Below, one piece after another: positions 29,447 through 31,573 of a DNA stretch of 31,573 bases. A program made the position numbers and the translations under genes. The notes beneath the pieces are model-generated. The model was not told the DNA's origin, made no database searches, and saw nothing but the letters and a program-made list of their open reading frames with translations. The DNA is taken from the NCBI GenBank assembly GCA_051652785.1, contig JBOFUX010000057.1:1-31573 (forward strand), written 5' to 3'. Each line of letters begins with the position of its first letter. Positions within the stretch are counted from its first letter, which is position 1. The stretch comes from JAGNZR01 sp051652785. GTDB taxonomy: Bacteria > Fusobacteriota > Fusobacteriia > Fusobacteriales > Fusobacteriaceae.

Positions 29447-30901
29447 ATGAACTCGAAATTAATAAAAAATTATTTTTTTAATATTATTATTGTTTTTATA
29501 AATATAGTTTTTCCTATACTTGTATTTCCTTATGCCTCTAGAATACTCTTACCAACACAGTATGGAAAATATTCTTTTGCTGTAGCAATAGCTAGTTATT
29601 TTGTAGCCATTGCTAATTTGGGAGTTCAATCTTACGCTTTGAGAGAATTGTCTAAAATAAAAAAAGAAAATTTAAGTGAAATTAAAAGAAAATTTAGTGA
29701 AATTTTATCTATTACAGTATTATCAAGCATCGGTAGTTATGTTTTGTTTATTATAACAATTTTATCTTTTAATATTTTAAGAGTGGAGTTAAAATTGTAT
29801 TTAATTGTGGGCACTACAGTTTTATTAAGTTTTATGAATTTAGATTATTTTTTTATTACTATGGAGAATCATAAAAGAAGAACTTTAAGATTATTAATAA
29901 CAAGAAGTATCTCTATAGTATTTTTATTTGTTTTAGTTAAAACTCCTAAGGACTATATTATTTTTACAGGAGTAATGATTTTACCAGAGATAATAGTAAA
30001 AATAATGGATATATTTTCAGTTAGAAAATATATAAGTTTTAATTTAAAGATTTCGTATTTAAAAAATCATGTAAAACCACTTTTAATAATATTTTTTTTT
30101 ATTTTTTCCCAAACTATATATATGAATTTAGATTCTACTATGTTAGGAACAATAATTGGGAATAAAAGTGTTGGGTTATATGCTGTAGCAGTTAAAATGA
30201 CTAAAATAGTTCTTCCGGTGATTAGCTCCTTAGGTCTTGTACTAACTCCACGAATAATAAAAAATATAGTTGATAAAAATGAAATAAATTTTTTTAAAGA
30301 TATAGATTTAAATTTAAATTTTATTTTTTTTATTACAATGCCAGCAATTTTTTCTATGATGTTATTGGCTAATAATATGATAGAAATTTTATCGGGGAAA
30401 GATTATCAAGCATCAATAACACCTATGAGAGTCATGTTACCTATTATATTTTTTATAAGTATAAGTGGTTTTACATCTTCTCAGATTTTAATTCCAACAA
30501 ATAATGAAAAAAAAATTTTAAAAATATCTATAATAGGTTTATTAATAAATTTTATGTTAAATTTATTGTTAATTCCTAAAAATGGTATATTAGGAGCAGG
30601 AATAGCAACTCTAATAGCAGAATTTTTTGTAATGTTTTTTAGAGTAAAAGAAGTGAAAAATATATTTCCAACATATAAAATATTTTCATCTGAGAGAAAC
30701 AAGTATATAATATCAGGAGTAATAGCTTTTATATTAGGTCTTGTAGTAAAAAAAATTATTTCTATAAAAAATATATATATAGAGTTTATTGTTGTTTTTA
30801 TTTTTTATAGTATTTTTTATTTTTTTATACTAATATGTAAAAAAGAATACTTTGTAATTAAGTTTATTACTTATTTCAAAAATAAATTGATAGGAGAGTG
30901 A
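29447..30901 (+). CDS. Wzx-type polysaccharide flippase (MOP superfamily)
   Basis: A 484-residue integral membrane protein with about 12-14 hydrophobic segments. The N-terminus KLIKNYFFNIIIVFINIVFPILVFPYASRILLPTQYGKYSFAVAIASYF is typical of RfbX/Wzx proteins, which move lipid-linked glycans across the inner membrane. AAAGGGGAG (29435-29443) precedes ATG. It overlaps nothing upstream but ends right at tagD (ribosome site of tagD inside its last codons). The genes on both sides suggest that its cargo carries glycerol phosphate. A very high A/T and Ile/Phe content reflects both membrane nature and low GC. Confidence 0.92.
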   Translation: MNSKLIKNYFFNIIIVFINIVFPILVFPYASRILLPTQYGKYSFAVAIASYFVAIANLGVQSYALRELSKIKKENLSEIKRKFSEILSITVLSSIGSYVLFIITILSFNILRVELKLYLIVGTTVLLSFMNLDYFFITMENHKRRTLRLLITRSISIVFLFVLVKTPKDYIIFTGVMILPEIIVKIMDIFSVRKYISFNLKISYLKNHVKPLLIIFFFIFSQTIYMNLDSTMLGTIIGNKSVGLYAVAVKMTKIVLPVISSLGLVLTPRIIKNIVDKNEINFFKDIDLNLNFIFFITMPAIFSMMLLANNMIEILSGKDYQASITPMRVMLPIIFFISISGFTSSQILIPTNNEKKILKISIIGLLINFMLNLLLIPKNGILGAGIATLIAEFFVMFFRVKEVKNIFPTYKIFSSERNKYIISGVIAFILGLVVKKIISIKNIYIEFIVVFIFYSIFYFFILICKKEYFVIKFITYFKNKLIGE

Positions 30902-30903
30902 GT

Positions 30904-31293
30904 ATGAAAAAGATAATAACTTATGGAACCTTTGATTTGTTACATTGGGGGCATATAAATTTATTAAAACGTGCAAAAGAATTAGGTGATTATTTGATAG
31001 TTGGACTATCAACAGATGAATTTAATGAAGTTAAACATAAAGAATCTTATCATTCTTATGAAGAAAGAAAATTAATACTTGAATCGATAAAATATGTGAA
31101 TGAAGTTATTCCAGAAGAAACTTGGGAACAAAAAAAAGAGGATATAAAGAAATATGACGTTAATATTTTTGTTATGGGGGATGATTGGAGAGGTGAATTT
31201 GATTTTTTAAAAAAGAATTGTGAAGTTATATATTTAACGAGAACTAAAGGAATATCTACTAGTAAAATAAAGATTGATTTGAAAAAAAAGTAA
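30904..31293 (+). CDS. tagD: Glycerol-3-phosphate cytidylyltransferase
   Basis: Makes CDP-glycerol from CTP and sn-glycerol 3-phosphate in the cytosol. The product is 129 residues, the same length I recall for Bacillus TagD, and very similar throughout: ITYGTFDLLHWGH at 5-17 with the nucleotidyltransferase HxGH at 14-17, MGDDWRGEFDFL at 91-102, and RTKGISTS at 113-120. I choose ATG 30904 because AGGAG (30892-30896) fits it; GTG 30898 overlaps the wzx stop. It supplies the donor for the TagB/F-like enzyme at 28277. No terminator is seen before the rRNA promoter. Confidence 0.95.
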   Translation: MKKIITYGTFDLLHWGHINLLKRAKELGDYLIVGLSTDEFNEVKHKESYHSYEERKLILESIKYVNEVIPEETWEQKKEDIKKYDVNIFVMGDDWRGEFDFLKKNCEVIYLTRTKGISTSKIKIDLKKK

Positions 31294-31320
31294 AAATAAA
31301 ACAAATATAGAAAAAAAGTG

Positions 31321-31349
31321 TTGACCAAAAGCCATAACTATGATATTAT
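31321..31349 (+). promoter_or_regulatory. rRNA operon promoter
   Basis: TTGACC (31321-31326), a 17-base spacer, TATTAT (31344-31349). It sits about 190 bases before the 16S 5' end and just after an A-rich stretch (31290-31318) that could act as an UP element. Confidence 0.8.
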
Positions 31350-31353
31350 TTAT

Positions 31354-31538
31354 CTTGTGCACGACGAAATGTTGTGAACAAGAAAAGGACATTAACAACA
31401 GAATAGAGAAGAAAAAAAGTTCTTGAAAAAGAATAATGTCAAAACTCAGTAAGTTTGAAAAAGCTTACGACTGGGTAACGAACCCAGTATAAACAAGGTG
31501 TAAATATCAGTTTTAAAAGAAACTGAGCAAATAGAGAT
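31354..31538 (+). ncRNA. 16S pre-rRNA leader with hairpins and possible boxA
   Basis: A hairpin close to the expected transcript start: CTTGT 31354-31358 with ACAAG 31378-31382, with an inner CACGAC/GTTGTG. GTTCTTGAAAA at 31419-31429 resembles the Bacillus-type boxA used for rRNA antitermination. GTAAGT/GCTTAC (31449-31454/31463-31468) and the perfect ACTGGGT/ACCCAGT stem (31470-31476/31482-31488) follow. These probably belong to the processed leader. The 3' partner of the RNase III processing stem lies outside the window. Confidence 0.5.
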
Positions 31539-31573
31539 TGAATGAAGAGTTTGATCCTGGCTCAGGATGAACG
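31539..31573 (+). rRNA. 16S ribosomal RNA, 5' end (truncated by window)
   Basis: GAAGAGTTTGATCCTGGCTC at 31544-31563, followed by AGGATGAACG, is the universal 5' end of bacterial 16S rRNA. By alignment with E. coli numbering, position 1 falls near 31539. Only about 35 bases are inside the window. Confidence 0.96.

Noticed and set aside
1..31573. Insertion sequences, CRISPR arrays, tRNA genes, prophage
   Set aside because: No transposase, no regularly spaced repeats, no tRNA cloverleaf and no phage genes were recognised in the window.

Overview
The window looks like chromosome of a low-GC, AT-rich diderm of the phylum Fusobacteriota (Fusobacterium/Cetobacterium/Ilyobacter-like; genus not resolved). 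The hints are strong AT bias, near-exclusive AGA arginine codons, many TTG/GTG starts in ribosomal genes, the classic S10-spc-alpha gene order, a reverse rubrerythrin, and a 16S rRNA 5' end (31539 onward) of the type I associate with fusobacteria. The phylum is an inference from these traits; no search was run.

Region 1 (1-16370, + strand) is the translation super-locus. It starts with the tail of tuf and its terminator. The S10 and spc clusters follow (rpsJ, rplC, rplD, rplW, rplB, rpsS, rplV, rpsC, rplP, rpmC, rpsQ, rplN, rplX, rplE, rpsN, rpsH, rplF, rplR, rpsE, rpmD, rplO, secY), closed by a strong terminator at 11116-11167. adk and map appear to have their own promoters. A near-consensus promoter at 12862-12890 then drives infA, rpmJ, rpsM, rpsK, rpsD, rpoA and rplQ to a terminator at 16339. 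Three non-coding stretches inside these operons are structured and may be ribosomal-protein-responsive mRNA elements: 612-806 (rpsJ-rplC), 2387-2469 (rplW-rplB) and 13283-13486 (rpmJ-rpsM).

Region 2 (16371-21680) holds a small rhodanese (+) facing two minus-strand genes: a membrane-anchored M16 metallopeptidase and comM/yifB. The rhodanese and the M16 gene share a 23-bp perfect inverted repeat as a bidirectional terminator.

Region 3 (21601-27072) has a reverse rubrerythrin with a perfect sigma-70-type promoter, then tyrS and a GNAT gene. Next comes an iron-sulfur group: nth (an Fe-S endonuclease), an IscS/NifS cysteine desulfurase and an IscU/NifU scaffold. The most striking element of the window lies in front of tyrS. 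A 23-codon leader ORF (22592-22663) carries five consecutive Tyr codons and a sixth before its stop. It is followed by mutually exclusive hairpins and an intrinsic terminator, so it reads as a complete ribosome-mediated tyrosine attenuator. No T-box is seen.

Region 4 (27106-31293) is an envelope cluster: a D,D-carboxypeptidase with a C8 tract, a CDP-glycerol glycerophosphotransferase-like enzyme, a Wzx-type flippase and TagD (glycerol-3-phosphate cytidylyltransferase). Together these suggest a glycerol-phosphate surface polymer. The window ends with an rRNA promoter, leader and the first bases of 16S rRNA.
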